A stretch of DNA of 64,000 bases from contig BCIO01000004.1 of the NCBI GenBank assembly GCA_001599975.1, positions 2,267,328 to 2,331,327 of the forward strand, in the 5' to 3' direction. The notes under the pieces are model-generated. The model searched no databases, was not told where the DNA came from, and saw nothing but the letters and a program-made list of their open reading frames with translations. A program made the translations under genes and the position numbers. The stretch comes from Cystobasidiopsis lactophilus (taxonomy: Eukaryota > Basidiomycota > Agaricostilbomycetes > Agaricostilbales > Chionosphaeraceae). Positions 46,151-58,857 of the stretch are shown one piece after another (positions within the stretch are counted from its first letter, which is position 1; every line of letters begins with the position of its first letter).

Positions 46151-47098
46151 TTAGATGGTGGTCTCTGTTAATGACGAAAGCAGTGAGCAACAGGTCAAAG
46201 GCACCAAAAGCGGATGGTATCGAACCGTAAGCGAGCGGCGCAATGGTTTCCGGCTTGTTGATGGTCGAGATGGAGATGGTGTGCGATGTCCTGGGCGCGG
46301 CAGGAAGGCGCTTGAGCTGGACGGTCTCTGTGCATCCATAAAGTGATTGGGTCAGTACTTTGGTAGCAACAAGACAGGGCATGTGAGGGGCAACGCACCT
46401 CCCTTGGCCTTGGCCTCCTTCTTGGCAGCAGCGTTGGTCTTGACTCTTGCCAAGAAATCATCACGGCACTTGGAGTGCTTGACTGTTCACCGAACATAAT
46501 GACGACGTAAGACAGATGCTCGACTGATAGCGAAAGACGCAGAACGAACCATGCTCGACTCGGAGGTTGACCCGCTTCTCGATGTAGCGGTTGCCCACGA
46601 CCTTGAACACAATCACGCCCACAGCCCTTGGCGTCACGTTGTACACAATGCCAGTTCGTCCGTGGTAGTATTTGTGGGGCTGTAGAATCGTCAGTCGCAG
46701 CCAAATTGGACAAAAACGCATAAACGCACCATGCCCTTCTGCTCGGCGGCGTTGGCCTTGATGTCGACAATGTCGCCAACGTGGAAGGCACGGATGTAGG
46801 TGGACAAGCGGATGGGGCCCTACAGCACACCAGCTCAGCGCCTGCCCGGATCAAGTGGGGCGACCTCGAATCCGTCTTGGACGCCTCTGGCCGTCTAATG
46901 GAACCAAACCTACCGTTTCTTTGAATTTACGGCTGAACATGTGCCTGTGAATTGGAAGGAAATGGGGTCAGCTATGGTCCAGGGGGCCAGCAGGGAGTGC
47001 AGCAAACCGGGTGCGAGCCCTGAGACCTGTTCGCGCCCAAATTGAGCTCAACTTCCTCTAGAACTCCACGAATACAACGTACCGAAAGAGTGAGGCAT
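46151..47098 (-). CDS. RPL21: 60S ribosomal protein L21 (eL21)
   Basis: Cytosolic large-subunit ribosomal protein. The ATG at 47098 starts MPHSFG; a 19 nt exon at 47008-47026 supplies the expected LRARTR, and the next gives [11 protein letters not shown]. Then [107 protein letters not shown] and [16 protein letters not shown]. The last four residues come from a small terminal exon ending TAA at 46151-46153. The reading matches eL21 end to end. About seven introns. Confidence 0.95.
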
Positions 47099-48427
47099 CC
47101 TGTAGTTAGCTTCTGGGGGTTAAGGCCGAAACTAGGGCTGGGATGGAGGATCGAGGTCGACGCAGAGGAAGTTTGCCTGCCTCACTTTGAACTCCGAGTG
47201 GCTTGTGGTTTGCTTATTTTAAATTTTCGGGCCTCAAGGAGCTCTCACTGTCGTCTGGCTGTGGCGCATGAGCTTTTGTAAATGGAGAGCTGCAAGAGCT
47301 CTATGTGAGGGATAGCTGAATGGAAGGAAATCCGGGTGGCAAAGGTCAACTTTTCGAGGACGCAGTGTTCTGAGCTATTCCGTTGACTACGTATGGTTAC
47401 AAAGCACAAAGTGGCAGATTACTAGGTCTGACGGCAGTGCAGGCTCCGAGAAAGCTCTCGGGGAGAGAACAAATTTGAACCCGAGTGCGCACTCTCTCTG
47501 TCCCTTCTTACTATCGTGAACGACACTTGTAAGTCGTTGATAGCATACCAAAGACTATGCCAGCCATTTCCTGGGGTGTCCGAGAGAAGGCTGCGACTGC
47601 AAGAGCCCGGAATGAGTCGCCGGTGGCCAAACGCACTTGCGCCCTCTCTTAAGTCTTCCGGTGGACCGAGACTCATCTGAGTCTATCTTGTGGAGTCAAA
47701 GAGCAATAATGAGGAATCTCTGATGCTAAGTTGCCCGAGAGAGCTCAGAACACAATGACCGCGAACTGGCTATGCGCATGACTTCGAACACCGCCAAGCA
47801 AGCAACCTCGTGTGGAGCAATCCATAGATAGTAGAATCACATTGAGATACAGTCATAGGCAGAAGTGAACATTTCGTGTCAGGTCCGAGAGCGCTATAGT
47901 CGAAGGGCCGCACGCAGAGTGGAAGCAGCACGTCCCTTCAACGCAGCATCGAGCTCCCAAACACTCTGAGGAATCAAAGGGCACTTTCAGCGGCTTAGAC
48001 CATCGACGTCGAGGGCCAACCAAGTGCGCGAATCGCTCAGCGCGAGAGGCGCACCATAATTTGCGCAAAAAGCGTGAGACCAAACGCTCGCAACTCCCAA
48101 CTCCGCGAACTCGCTCTGGCTCAGTCGTCCATCTCAAATCCTTTGATTCCCGCATCTGGTTTTGATTCAAGAGTTAGAAGGTCAGACACACTGCGCTACT
48201 CGACAGCCAAGCGACCGGGGGCTGACCAAGGCCGTGAGCCAACAGGCTTCAAACCCTCAACTCTTCAGATCAACTTCAGAGCAAAGGTCCGCTTGCTTTG
48301 CCCCTTTGCACATCGTACTTTGGTCTTACGATTGTCGAACAGGATCGGTGCGCTGCTCCACCACCACAGCAAAAGTTGAAGGAAAGCTCATTGGAGCCCT
48401 GCAGACCAACAACTTTTCTAAGCCAAC
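47099..48427. other. Long divergent intergenic region between RPL21 and RPS9
   Basis: 1.33 kb between the start codons of two ribosomal protein genes. No coding sequence, tRNA or snoRNA recognised. Promoters for both genes are expected here. Confidence 0.5.
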
Positions 48428-49258
48428 ATGGTGTCCGCCCCGAGAGCTTACGTGCGTCGCCGACCTTGCTGCTCAACGTTGCATGTATGCTGACCGTGCA
48501 TGGCCCACAGTCCAAGGTCGCCAAGGTTCCCCGTCGCCCATTCGAGGCTCCTCGTTTGGATGTGCGTTTTGTGCCTCCTCCGTGCTGAGAACACCGTCTC
48601 AATGGATTGCAACGACAACAGGCCGAGTTGAAGCTGGCTGGCGAATATGGCCTCCGCAACAAGCGCGAGATCTGGCGCATTTCCCTCACCCTCTCCAAGA
48701 TCCGTCGTGCCGCCCGAGAGCTGCTCAAGCTCGACGACAAGGACCCCAAGCGCCTCTTTGAGGGCAACGCCTTGATCAGGTGCGTTAATTCCCACCATTC
48801 CGTGGGCGTGCATCGCTCACCGCTGCACTTCTCGAATGCACAGGCGACTAGTGCGCATCGGTGTGCTCGACGAGTCGCGCATGCGCCTCGATTACTGCCT
48901 CGCCCTCAAGCTCGAGGACTTCTTGGAGCGCCGCCTCCAGACCCAGGTCTTCAAGCTCGGCCTCGCCAAGTCCATCCACCACGCCCGCGTCCTCATCCGC
49001 CAGAGGCACATCCGCGTCGGCAACCAGATCGTCAACGTCCCCTCCTTCGTCGTCCGCTTGGACTCACAAAAGGTGAGGACTTTGCTAGAGCTTTCAGCGT
49101 GCCCAAGATGCTGATAGCTCTTCGTCGACTCGCAGCACATCGATTTCGCACCCACTTCGCCCTACGGAGGTGGACGCGCGGGCCGTGTCAAGCGAAAGCG
49201 CGCTGCCAACGCTGCCAAGGCCGGTGCGGAGGATGCAGAGGAGGAGGACGACGAGTAA
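48428..49258 (+). CDS. RPS9: 40S ribosomal protein S9 (uS4)
   Basis: Cytosolic small-subunit ribosomal protein, primary 18S rRNA binder. The ATG at 48428 gives MVSAPRAY, then in further exons [57 protein letters not shown], the S4 RNA-binding domain ([40 protein letters not shown]) and [20 protein letters not shown], followed by an acidic tail (EDAEEEDDE) and TAA at 49256-49258. Four introns; the first three exons are 24, 51 and about 175 nt. Complete match to uS4. Confidence 0.96.
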
Positions 49259-49553
49259 TCGCAACCATCGCCTCTCTGTCTTTCCATCTTTTCTGCACTC
49301 TCATCTCTTCACTCTGGTCTTCCAACTCTTTTTTCGCCCACACGCGCTTTCGCACTGGTTGAATAAAAGGGGGCAATGGGCCAAGCATGGTCGGAAACTT
49401 TGAAAGGGGTTAGAACGCAAGAGGATCACATTTGGAATTTTGTAAACCCCTTCCAGCTCCAATTCTCCCTTCCGATGCGAGTGGTACGTGTGCGAGCGGC
49501 CAACGAAAAGTGCTGCACAATAAGTTACAAAGTGGTCGCCAAGTCTAACAGGT

Positions 49554-50517
49554 CTAGATCTTGAGCTGTGCAGGTGGCAAATGGGTCAGAGACGCAGCAA
49601 GTTTGAAATGCCGGCGAGACAGCTCACATCGGTCAAGCGGCCAGTGCCCACGTCGTACACCCTGATGTCTTCTCGTGAGCTGCATGAAGGCACGGAGCGA
49701 CCGGGAGGGCAGCGCACCATCCGTCAACGGTCAAAGGCTTGCCTCCCTTGACCGCCTTCTGCACGATCGCCGAGCTCTCAATGTTGCCAACCTGGGCGGC
49801 GACATGGCTGCGGACGAGCTTGCGGTGGGTCTCCTCCTCGTCGAGGGTCTCGCCGTCGCCGCGCAGCTGGGCGACAGCCATCGACTTGATGGGCGCCAGC
49901 CACTTGTTGATGATGGTCGGTCCGTCCAGTTCCGAACCGAAGGAAGAGATATAGGAGGAGCCGGATTCGGCGCCGCCATTCGAGAACTTGGTCGAGCTGC
50001 GATCCTTGGCAGCGCCCAGAGCAGCGTTCACACCGCCGCAGCCGCTGGCGGACCCCAAAGTGGTGAGCCCCAGGTTTCGACGGAAGTGGACGAAAGCGCT
50101 TACTAGTGGCCCACGACGATAATGTGCTCAATGCCAAGGTTCTCAACAGCGTAAGCCAGGACGGCAGAGGCGGACGGGTCGCCGGGGTGCTGTCCGTTAG
50201 CGTATCAGTTTCGGGAAAGCCTCCCCCGGGTTTTCGAGGGAACAACGGCTCACGAAGCAGTTGGCGATGTTGCGGTGGACGAAGATCTCACCGGGCACCG
50301 TGCCACAGATGGCAGCTTCGGGCACCCGGCTGTCGGCGCAGCCCAGCCAGAGGATCTTGGGCGATTGGGAAGTCGCCGTCTCCTGGATGACTTTGGCAAT
50401 CTCGGGCGTCTCCGCCCACTTGGCGTTGTAGGCGAGGATGCGGTCCAACAGCGGCATGTTCTCGAGTCCGGGGAAGTCTTTCAGCAAAGGATAGGGCGGG
50501 TAGGGGTGCCGGTGCAT
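49554..50517 (-). CDS. Beta-class carbonic anhydrase
   Basis: Zinc enzyme interconverting CO2 and bicarbonate; in fungi it supplies bicarbonate for carboxylases and CO2 sensing. The ATG at 50517 gives [20 protein letters not shown], then [16 protein letters not shown]. Zinc ligands: Cys and Asp in [11 protein letters not shown], and His and Cys in [14 protein letters not shown], the latter motif split by an intron between the Tyr and Gly codons. [17 protein letters not shown] and [20 protein letters not shown] are also typical. The end reads [14 protein letters not shown] with TAG at 49554-49556, assembled from two small exons. No clear targeting peptide. Five introns. A start further upstream cannot be excluded. 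Confidence 0.92.
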
Positions 50518-50973
50518 GCCTGTTGGGGTCCAACAAATTTCAACAGGAGGTTCGCGGGCGGGTTTGCAAAGCGTCCGCCCTCCTCACCACGGCTGATGAT
50601 CTTGGCTGTTCTGTCCAAGGAGGTGCGTGTCAGAGTGCCACCCACACGCAGCAGTCGAAACGAATTTGTCGCCAAAATCTTGGAGTCTTTCTTGATCCAA
50701 AACGTCGATCGAGTGCAACCCAGCTGAAACCCTCCCGAGGCAATCGCGCTGCCCAAGCTGCAGCCTGCGGGTAGCAAGGTGGTCACTGGTGCACTGCAGC
50801 GTGAAAGAGAGTCCAGTCCGCCCGCCCGACGCCCACCTGTCACTCGCTTCTTGTCTCGACCTGTCAACCAACGAACAACCCATCGCGCTGGCCATTGATC
50901 GCTTTCTGTCGACACCCCAGCCAGGCTGAAGCTCTCCAACATCCCCATCGAATTCGCCTTTTGCCCTTGCGCC
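50518..50973. promoter_or_regulatory. Divergent upstream region of carbonic anhydrase and MYND gene
   Basis: 456 bp between divergent start codons. No coding sequence recognised. Confidence 0.4.
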
Positions 50974-52364
50974 ATGTCCACGAACATCAAAGCCAGGTGG
51001 CTCTCCGAGACCGAGGTCTCTTGCTGGGGAGGCCCGCCTAACGAACCGCGCCATCTTCTGACCTGCGCCTTTCAAGAAAAGTACATCTGCGTGCCCATGG
51101 CATCGGCGTGTGAGTCTGTCTCCCGCCCTCCCGAATCAGGCATTCGTCGTCACCTTTATCACCGTCGTCCCCAGGTCGAATGGATCGCCACTTGAAAGCC
51201 GACGGTTTGGCCTCGGGCTTGGTCAACGGAGCCGGCATCGTCCTGCACTGCAAACCGACGCAGAGGACGGTGGTCATCGTGCTCTCGCCTATCGAAATCG
51301 CCCAATATGCCTTTGGACTCGCCGGTGGTGACCCTTATTGGGAGTTCATTGTGCCGCAGCTTTTCTGGGTGTTGGGAGGCGGCGGCCGCCTGGACGGAAC
51401 TTCGTGGCCGACCTGCTTTCATCCCGACGGTGCCGTCGACATTGTCGTTTTTAACGGCACCAATGGCGAGAGTGTCCATACCGGCGCACTGCAGCACCTC
51501 AAGTGGTCCCAGGGGCTGCGTGAATACCTGGTGTCCTTCATGCAGGAGCACAACGTCTGCCTGGCCTTGTCCTATTTGGAAGACCCATTGCCCTGCGGTG
51601 CGTTCGTGGTCGAGAAAAAGACGGGCATTCTTTTCGTCCTCGAACCCCCTTACAAGTTCAAGCCGGCCTATCTGGACCTCCGCAATCTTCAAGGTGAGGC
51701 GTCGGGCAGAGTATGTCATCCAAGATCAGGCTGAAGTCGGGTCCTGAAAAGCCCACGACTCCGTCGTTCGGTGGACCTACCATGCCGTCGTTTCTGGCTT
51801 GTTTGAACCTCGCATCAAGTTTTGGCTCGCTTACGATGGCAACCGCTTTCTGCCACCCTTTCAATTCGGCGATTCGCTGCGCGAAGTCATCCGTCTCTTC
51901 AGGACGCGCCCCGACAAGCCCACCGAGCAAGAGGTCTTCCAAGAACTGTCCAGGCACTTCGATGTGTCGCCCAGCGCCAACGTCCACTCGATCGTACAGC
52001 CCTTTTTTCAGTACGTCGACCGCAAGTGCGACCTCTGCGACCGCTGCGGCGCGCTGGACGGAAAAGCTTGTGCAGGCTGCTTTGGAGCTTACTATTGCTC
52101 GAGAGCTTGCCAGCTGGCGGGATACCGTGCCCACAAAGTCTTTTGCCGAGCTCACCGACTGAACCCGCAAAGTACGTTGTCCACTTCCGCTAATGCTTGG
52201 GGCGCTTTCAACCCTAATCGAAGCAGAAGACGCTCCTGTTTTGCCACAGAGTGCGTGACCTACTTCTCATTCTTGCGGGCTTTTCATTCCTGACACAGGA
52301 AGAAGACGCTCCCCCTTTGCCGCCTGCCCAACCCTCCAACCCGCCAGCTTTGCCTGCGCCTTGA
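50974..52364 (+). CDS. MYND zinc-finger protein of unknown function
   Basis: The ATG at 50974 gives MSTNIKARWLSETEVSCWGG. After one intron come MDRHLKADGLASGLVNGAG, TVVIVLSPIEIAQYAFGLAG, QHLKWSQGLREYLVSF and VVEKKTGILFVLEPPYKF; a second intron of 58 nt leads to AHDSVVRWTYHAVVSGLFEP and PPFQFGDSLREVIRLF. A MYND finger lies near the C-terminus (about residues 330-370): CDRCGALDGKACAGC, then YYCSRACQ and HKVFC, with all expected Cys/His ligands. MYND fingers bind proline-rich partners. The rest matches no family I know. The 3' end is uncertain: after RLNPQ a stop is reached at about 52250, or a further exon carries it to TGA near 52364. Confidence 0.7.
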
Positions 52365-53064
52365 TTTCACGCACAGGCATTTCTTGCTTGTACCATACCT
52401 TTCATCTGAGATGCCCGCTTGCACCGACACCACTTGTCGATCGGCCACATATGAATCTGCGAAGTTCGCGATCGCGAGATTGCCGCCTCTCTGAGGTCCC
52501 CCGAACTTGAATCTGATCCTGCTCCTTCTTCTCAGCCTGCCTTCTAATAGAAAGACTTAATGGACGTCGCGCCTCGCGCTCTGGGCCAGCAGGAGATTTC
52601 GGTCAACTTGTCCTGCCATTCGGAGTCGTGACTTTGTCAATGTGGTCGTTCGCCAGGTCCTAGACGCACATCTTCATTGCATCGTCTGCAGCTACCATTA
52701 CTGCTTCTACCAGCTTGACCGTGTAGCTGCATTCAACTCGGTGCCGTGTCCGACTGCTCGCCCCTCATCGACCTTCCTTGTTGGCTTTTGGCGACAGGTT
52801 GGCCATTCTTTTTGTTCGACAGCCTGTCGCAAGAAATAAAGCGCTCACCTCGGAGCGAGAGAAGATCTGCCGGGATTTGCCAAATTTTCAGGCGTCAAAA
52901 CAACTTCGAGAGACTTTCATTCGACCAAAGCCGAACTCGGCGTAGACCTGCGTAGACCATAAAATGGTTGGCTGCTGTCCCCCTTTTGCTCTCTGCACCT
53001 CACCAACCACTTCTTCCTCACTACTGCGACAGCTACTACTCTTCACTGGTCCCGGATCCCAACA
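52365..53064. other. Upstream region of the large secreted protein gene
   Basis: 700 bases without a recognised gene. The last 100 bases before the ATG are CT-rich on the plus strand, as in a highly expressed fungal promoter. Confidence 0.45.
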
Positions 53065-55967
53065 ATGATCCGCCACACTCTTTCCCTCCTGATCGCTGCC
53101 TCAGGCCTTCTTACTTCTGTTCACGCTGACAGCGAGCTTTCCTTCAAGCCCGTCGACTTTTCCAGGCCCAACAGCACCCATGGCATGCTCTTGCCGGTCC
53201 ACCACCAACATCCTGGTCGTGTGCAAAACAAGAGAAGCTTCGGCTTGCAGCGTGACCACCAGTTTGTCCTCGCTGAGAGCACCTACGGCGCCGGCTCTCA
53301 CTACAGCTCCGTTCTGGACATCGACTTCCGACACGGCGCCCTCTTGATCGACGATCACAAGGAGGAGATCGCCAGCATCTCCTGCGACCATGACACGACT
53401 CGCCTCACCTTCAAGTCTGCTGCCGCCTTCGCCACCGCCAAGACCTGGGAGCCTCCTTACGTGCTTGTCACTGAAGGCTTCAACGGGTTCTGTGGTCTGG
53501 AAGATCACGCCTACCATCCCATCATGGTCACCAAGGTCGAAAGCGTCAACGACGACGAGCTCCAGCTCGAGCTCGACACCTTCTTCGCCAACTGGCAGAT
53601 CACCGCTCGCTCGTGTGCTCCTTTCTTCTCGTCGTCCGTTCAATTTCGAGCCTCACTGTGCCCATCAGATACTACGTCCACATCATGGAGGTCTCAGAGG
53701 CGGTCACGCACGTCAATGCCACCGACCTGGCTAGGCGCGATCTTCTTGGAACTTTGGCTGGAGCTGTGCGCATCGTTTGCTCTGTGGCGATGTTGATCCT
53801 GCTGAAAGGCTGCTGTGGTTACAGGCCTCTTGGAAGTTGAAGCCGCAGCTTAACTATGCCAACGGCGGCGCCAAGCAGCACAGCCTCCCAATCTTCAGGT
53901 TCGTTAAAGCTTGTGATAGTTGTTTCGGTGCGGCTGAGATCCAAACAGCAAGTCGGTGACCGCCGGCGTGGGACATGTCTCGGGCACCGGGTCGGTCTCG
54001 CTCTCCTGCACTGACTGCTACTTCGCCGGCGTTTTCACCATGAAGTTTGCTGCTGGTTCCGATCTCGCTGATCTTGCCCTGGAGGCGTCGACCGAAATTG
54101 CCAAGAGCGTCCAGCAGCTTGCCAACACGGCCAAAGCTGCTCTGGCTCCGTTCGGAGACGACGTCAAGGGGTAAGATGGTTCCTGCCGCTGCCTAGCACC
54201 CACGGCTTGCTGATTGTGCTTCGATCAGGGAGGTTTTGACTATTGTTAGCAAAGCCGGCAATGCCGTCGCGGGTGCGATGAACTCCTACGCCCGCCGAAC
54301 TGTCGGCCTCACCAACGCTGCCGTTTCAACTCTGGAGCACAAGGCTGACCAGTTGACAGCGGCTGCCACAAGCGACGCTAACAAGGCCACAAAGTATATC
54401 ACGAACACTATGTACGCTTCGCATCATACGCACCCGGTCCTGTCACTGACCCTTGATTGCAGGAACGCCGCTTCCACTGCGATTACCACGACCATCACCC
54501 AATCTACCGATACTACAGTCAAAGTCGCCGATCAGGCCGCTGCCACCGTTTCTACCGCGTAAGTCCAAGGCACACCCATCGCGCTGCGACGGTTTGACTC
54601 TTGTCGGCAGCGTCACTTCCACTGTCAATACGGCCACCAAAGCCGTCAAGAGCGTTGCCAAGAAGGCAAAGAAGTTCTTCCATCTTCGCAAACGATCCGT
54701 CTCGCATGGGCGGTGCGTCTTTATGTTCCTTGCCTTTTGCCACCACTGAGCCTCCTGATGAAACAGATTTGAGCGACGCAACCTTGATCATGACGTTCGC
54801 TCTTGGCTCATGGAGGTGGACAGGCATGTCGAGCACTTGCGGAAGCGCGAGGTCGAACGTCGCAACACCAACGCCGGCTACATTGGACTGGACGGCTCCT
54901 TGACCGGTCAAGTTGGCTTCACTTCTGTGTTTGCTGGAAGTGTCACCCTGACCGAGGACATTGATATCCGTGCGTCTTCTTCACTCGGAGGTCAAAGCCC
55001 GACCATCACTCATGCCTTGGCTACCGAACAGTCACTGTCGGCGCTCCCGAGCTCTCGATTCCTAACATTGTGGTCATTGGACCTTACATCAGATTGACGT
55101 CTCTCAACTCTCTCACCTTCTCTGTATGATTTTCAACGTTTTGGGTTCCAGCACCAGTCACAAGTCTAATGGCATCTCTAATTGTAGGGCTCCGTTACGG
55201 TCAGCACTGGCGCTTCTCTCAGCGTGAGAAATCAATCTTCTCCTTAATGCTAGCATTGTGATCCTGACGAGCGCCTTCTGCAGTGGCCTGGCTTCTCCGC
55301 CCATCTGGCTCTGCACAATGGCACCACGGCTTCCGTCGCGGTGCCGACGTACTCTTTGATGACCCCAACTGTCCAGAACGTCCGCAAGTGTCATTTCCTT
55401 CTGATCCCCCTGTATCCATGCTGAGCTCCCCGCACAGAGGCCGGCGTACAAGCTACAAACCTTTTGCAACCGCAGCTCCTGTTTGGCGTCGACTTGGCCA
55501 TCGCTCACGAAGAGGTCAGTTCTTTGTTTCCTTTGAAGGGAAGTCATCATAGGAGCTCAATGCCGCCGAAGCTGTCCATGGGCGTCGGCTTCCAAAGCGG
55601 TCTCAGTACGCTGCTCCGCCCTTGCTCAGCGTGACATAGAGCCTAACCTTCTCTTACAGTCACCACACTTTCTTACGGCTCTTCTGGCTGCAAGCAAGGC
55701 TTAGACGTGGGTTGCAGACTTCTGTGTGTTTGCCTCCAACTTACGTTGACCTGCTATCTAGCTCGACTTGGACTTTTACACGGAAGCCGATGCGGTCCTT
55801 TATGCAGTATGTTGGCTTTGCTTGCACAGTGTCTCGGAGATGAAGTGCTGAAATCGACGTCTCAGCCGGGCGTCTCTGTCTCGGAGGTCGATGCGGACAC
55901 CCCGGCCAAGTCGTTCAAGCTCTTCAGCAGCAACGTTCCAATCTACAACAAGTGCTTCAACTTCTAA
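53065..55967 (+). CDS. Large secreted protein, possibly of the DUF7029/DUF7223 family
   Basis: The ATG at 53065 gives a clear signal peptide (MIRHTLSLLIAASGLLTSVHA). The first domain includes YSSVLDIDFRHGALLI, EEIASISCDHDTTRLTF, WEPPYVLVTEGFNGFCG and HPIMVTKVESV, the layout I associate with DUF7029; the later VSGTGSVSLSCTDCYFAGVF resembles the start of DUF7223. In between and after are Ala/Thr-rich helical stretches (ASTEIAKSVQQLANTAKAAL, TTTITQSTDTTVKVADQA) and a lysine-rich helix with dibasic sites near 54610-54700. The C-terminus is read as GVSVSEVDADTPAKSFKLFS and ends NKCFNF at 55967. At least ten introns; the exons between 54960 and 55860 are not fully resolved. Extracellular or wall-associated location is likely. 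Family naming is from memory, not a search. Confidence 0.65.
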
Positions 55968-56257
55968 AGTGTGCAAAGCTCCCAAAAGGACCTGCGACAA
56001 GCGCTAATAATTCTTTCGCCTTTCTTTTCCCTAAACAATCCCTCGCTTTCGGGATAGCGCATGTACACAATCGGTTGTACTCTAATTACCACTTTGAAAG
56101 TCAAAGGGGTCTCCGCCACCAACGCGAGTTCAACAAGTTACCCCAATGCACTATTAGTCTAGACACTCTCTATGAACCCGGAATCAACTGACAACGCGCA
56201 CTGCTTTTGTCTCCTTGTGTCCTATGACCCTTGATACCCATCCAGTTCCCAATCATC

Positions 56258-58132
56258 TCATCGCAGCTCCTCGACAATCTCAACCGAGAACGTCTGGCTT
56301 TGACGTGTGGTCTCCCTTGTTTTGGCCGCCGTTTCTGAGGTGTCCGAAAGCCCGAAGTACTGAAGCAAGAGGATGAGCATGGGCCTGAAAGACAACATGC
56401 AAAGATGCCTTACGCTAATTGTGTTCGACAGCGCCGAGTTCGTGGTGAGAGAGAGAACGCGGCCATCCACCACTTGCTGGGTCATTGAGCTTTGGCGCGC
56501 GCACTCATGAGGGACGCTGTGAGAATACTGAGCACTTGAGCTAAAGGGATGAAAGAGAGATCGCATACCCAGCCAGAAAGATGGGCGCCCTGACCCCGAT
56601 CTCCTTGTCGATGATGGCGGCAATGCCGCGATCCCCATTAGGCCCACCGATGGCGTCGATGCCCAATCTCTCCGCCTCCCACTCCAGCGTCGTCAGCTGC
56701 ATGCCCATCTCGCCACTCGTGAACGCCTGCAGCACGCGCTGGGCCGCTTGGTGGTGCTCGGGCTTCAGGTTTGTAAAGGTGTGAGAGTGTGCATCGTGAG
56801 GCTTCTCTCCTCTTGCGTCGGATTCGAAAGGAAAGTCGGTGGCCAAGTACACCGTCTGAAGGCCGGGGTGCTGAGCCTTGAGCGACTTGAGGTGAGCCAG
56901 CAAGGAATCCGCGCAGGGCGGCATGTTGTCTGCCTTAATGGACTCTTGTCTCCAATGGACGGCCACAAAGTTGCCGAGGTGGGAGGTCACGTTGACGGCG
57001 ATGTCGACAACGTCTTGCGAGTAGCGATAATGCCGGAAAGCGGACGAGTTGCCATGGCTCCACAGCGGGTCGCCAAAATTTTGAAGCTGTGCCGTCTCTT
57101 CCGGAGAGGTGTAGTGCTCTCCTGAATCGAAGTACACGACCAAGACATCAGGCGTCTCTGTCGAGCCTGCATGCCTGTTCCGCCGGCTTGCCGAAACGAG
57201 GTCTGCCGACCGAAGAGTGTTCACAACAAAGGTGTCGAAAACGGCTTGATCTGAGTAGCGTCGCATGGCAACAGGATGCTGGCGTGAGAGAGCGCGACTT
57301 AATACCGGTGCTCTCGTTGAATTAGTAAGAGGGCTTACATGCAAAGAGATGGGCGAGAAATGCGAAAACGACAGGTAGGACTGAGGTGCCTGCAAGCAGA
57401 AAGCCTCGTTGCGCGAAGGAACCGTGTGTGGCGGGGCCGTGGCGTGAACGTCTAGGCTGGGGCGGTCGCCTCTTGGCTCCATGGCAATTTGGACGATCTG
57501 AGCTGTCGGCGTCTGCTGCCGGAAGTTGACCCAGTTGAAGAAGTCGGACTGAAGCGCCGTCTCGAACCCTTGACTTTGCAGGGAGTCCTTCTCGTAGTAG
57601 AAAGTCCAAGGCTTGGACTGGCTCTCACAGTCAAAATCGCGGTCGATGAATCAGCAGCAGCGAAGATAGACCCACAAGACAAGCACCTATTCTTGAGTTC
57701 TCGACATTGGGCAGTACGAGGGTCCGATTGAGAGACCGAGCTAGTCGGGCAGCCGCATACTGCATGGCGCTCAGCATATCAACCTCGGTTCAGGTCACCA
57801 AAACTTACGAGGTTGTATTGTGCCTTCGACTCCTGTTCATTGATGGAAGCTGGAAGCAAGAACTTGCAGTTGCCAGAAGGGCAGATTGCTGCGTCAATGT
57901 CGGCGGTGGCGATTCGCGGCCGGAGGCTGTCAAAGTGCCGGATGGGAGCAAAAGACAGAGGCAAGACGCTTCTGAAAGCACCTGAAATGGACTGGAGTCG
58001 GAGACAAGTGAGGAGGACAACGCCCAACCCCAAGAGCAAAGTCGCCACAGCTGGCGGAAGATGAACGGGGCGTCTCCTCGGCCGATTGACGACGAGGTCC
58101 TCTATTGAGCCTTTCTCCAGCAAACTGGACAT
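56258..58132 (-). CDS. Type II membrane protein resembling GDP-fucose O-fucosyltransferases
   Basis: The ATG at 58132 starts MSSLLEKGSIEDLVV, then RRRPVHLPP and a membrane helix (AVATLLLGLGVVLLTCLRL), giving a Golgi/ER type II topology. In the lumenal part: MLSAMQYAAARLARSLNRTL and VLPNVENSRI (the ALxLArxLNRTLVLP element of PF10250-type enzymes), DFDCESQSKPWTFYYEKDS, NFVAVHWRQES (equivalent to the donor-binding HxRR/HWR motif) and VYLATDFPFES, GGPNGDRGIAAIIDKEIGV, APIFLAG near the C-terminus. After two further small exons it ends at TGA 56258. About seven introns. Related sequences are common in basidiomycetes but mostly uncharacterised, so donor and acceptor are unknown. The signal for fucose specificity is weak. 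Confidence 0.68.
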
Positions 58133-58857
58133 GCTGTTTGTGAGCTGCTTGGAGGAGTCGACAAGGGAAGAAAAGAAAGCCTCTCACCGGACATCGGCCT
58201 GCGTTGCTCTGTTTTCTTCTGGCCTGTTGATCGCGCTGGTAACTCATCTCGACCTTCATTATTATGTATGGGAAAAGTTGGGCAATCTTTTCCGAATTCC
58301 CGACCTTTGGAGGGAGCGGAGGTCAGCGGAGCCGTCAGCAGACGATCAAGACGCGGTCTGGAATGAAGAAAATGTTGGCGATGCTCTTCCACGATTGCTC
58401 CCGATTGCCTCCTCTTAGCTCACCAGCAAACGCGCCTTGACGCGGTACAGCGGCTTGGAGCAGCGAGAAGCAAGCTGGAGACCTCTGTTCGCTCTGCCCG
58501 ACTGATTTTGCCACCTTCGAGCTGGCCCGGCTCGGTGCTTTGTTCTCTCGCTGCGCAGGCGATGCTTGCCCGCTTGCCCCCGCTTGCTCCTGCTCTAAAA
58601 ATAATACCCTTTGGCCTCCTCTGGGCGACGCGTCGAGAAGGGATCGGCGCGCCTTTTCCTTTGGAGATGTTTGGCTCCCGGCTCCCCCTCCGACAACAAC
58701 AACATTCTTCTGAAGCCTTATATAAGATTTCTTGGGCCTTGTTGTTCTCCTTCCTTAGCGCCATCAACAGAAATCGAAAGGCGGCGTTGTTGTTTGCCAA
58801 AGCAGCCACCACCTCGTCCACTCATTTTGCATACTCACGGTCCTTACTTCTAGCAAC
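58133..58857. other. Divergent upstream region
   Basis: 725 bases between the fucosyltransferase-like gene and the small secreted protein gene. Contains a TATATAAG element near 58720, about 135 bp before the plus-strand ATG. No gene recognised. Confidence 0.45.

Noticed and set aside
51676-51691. 16 nt GT-AG interval in the MYND gene as a minimal intron
   Set aside because: Too short for splicing; a 58 nt intron ending before CCCACGACTCC restores the frame (AHDSVVRWTYH) and is the better model.
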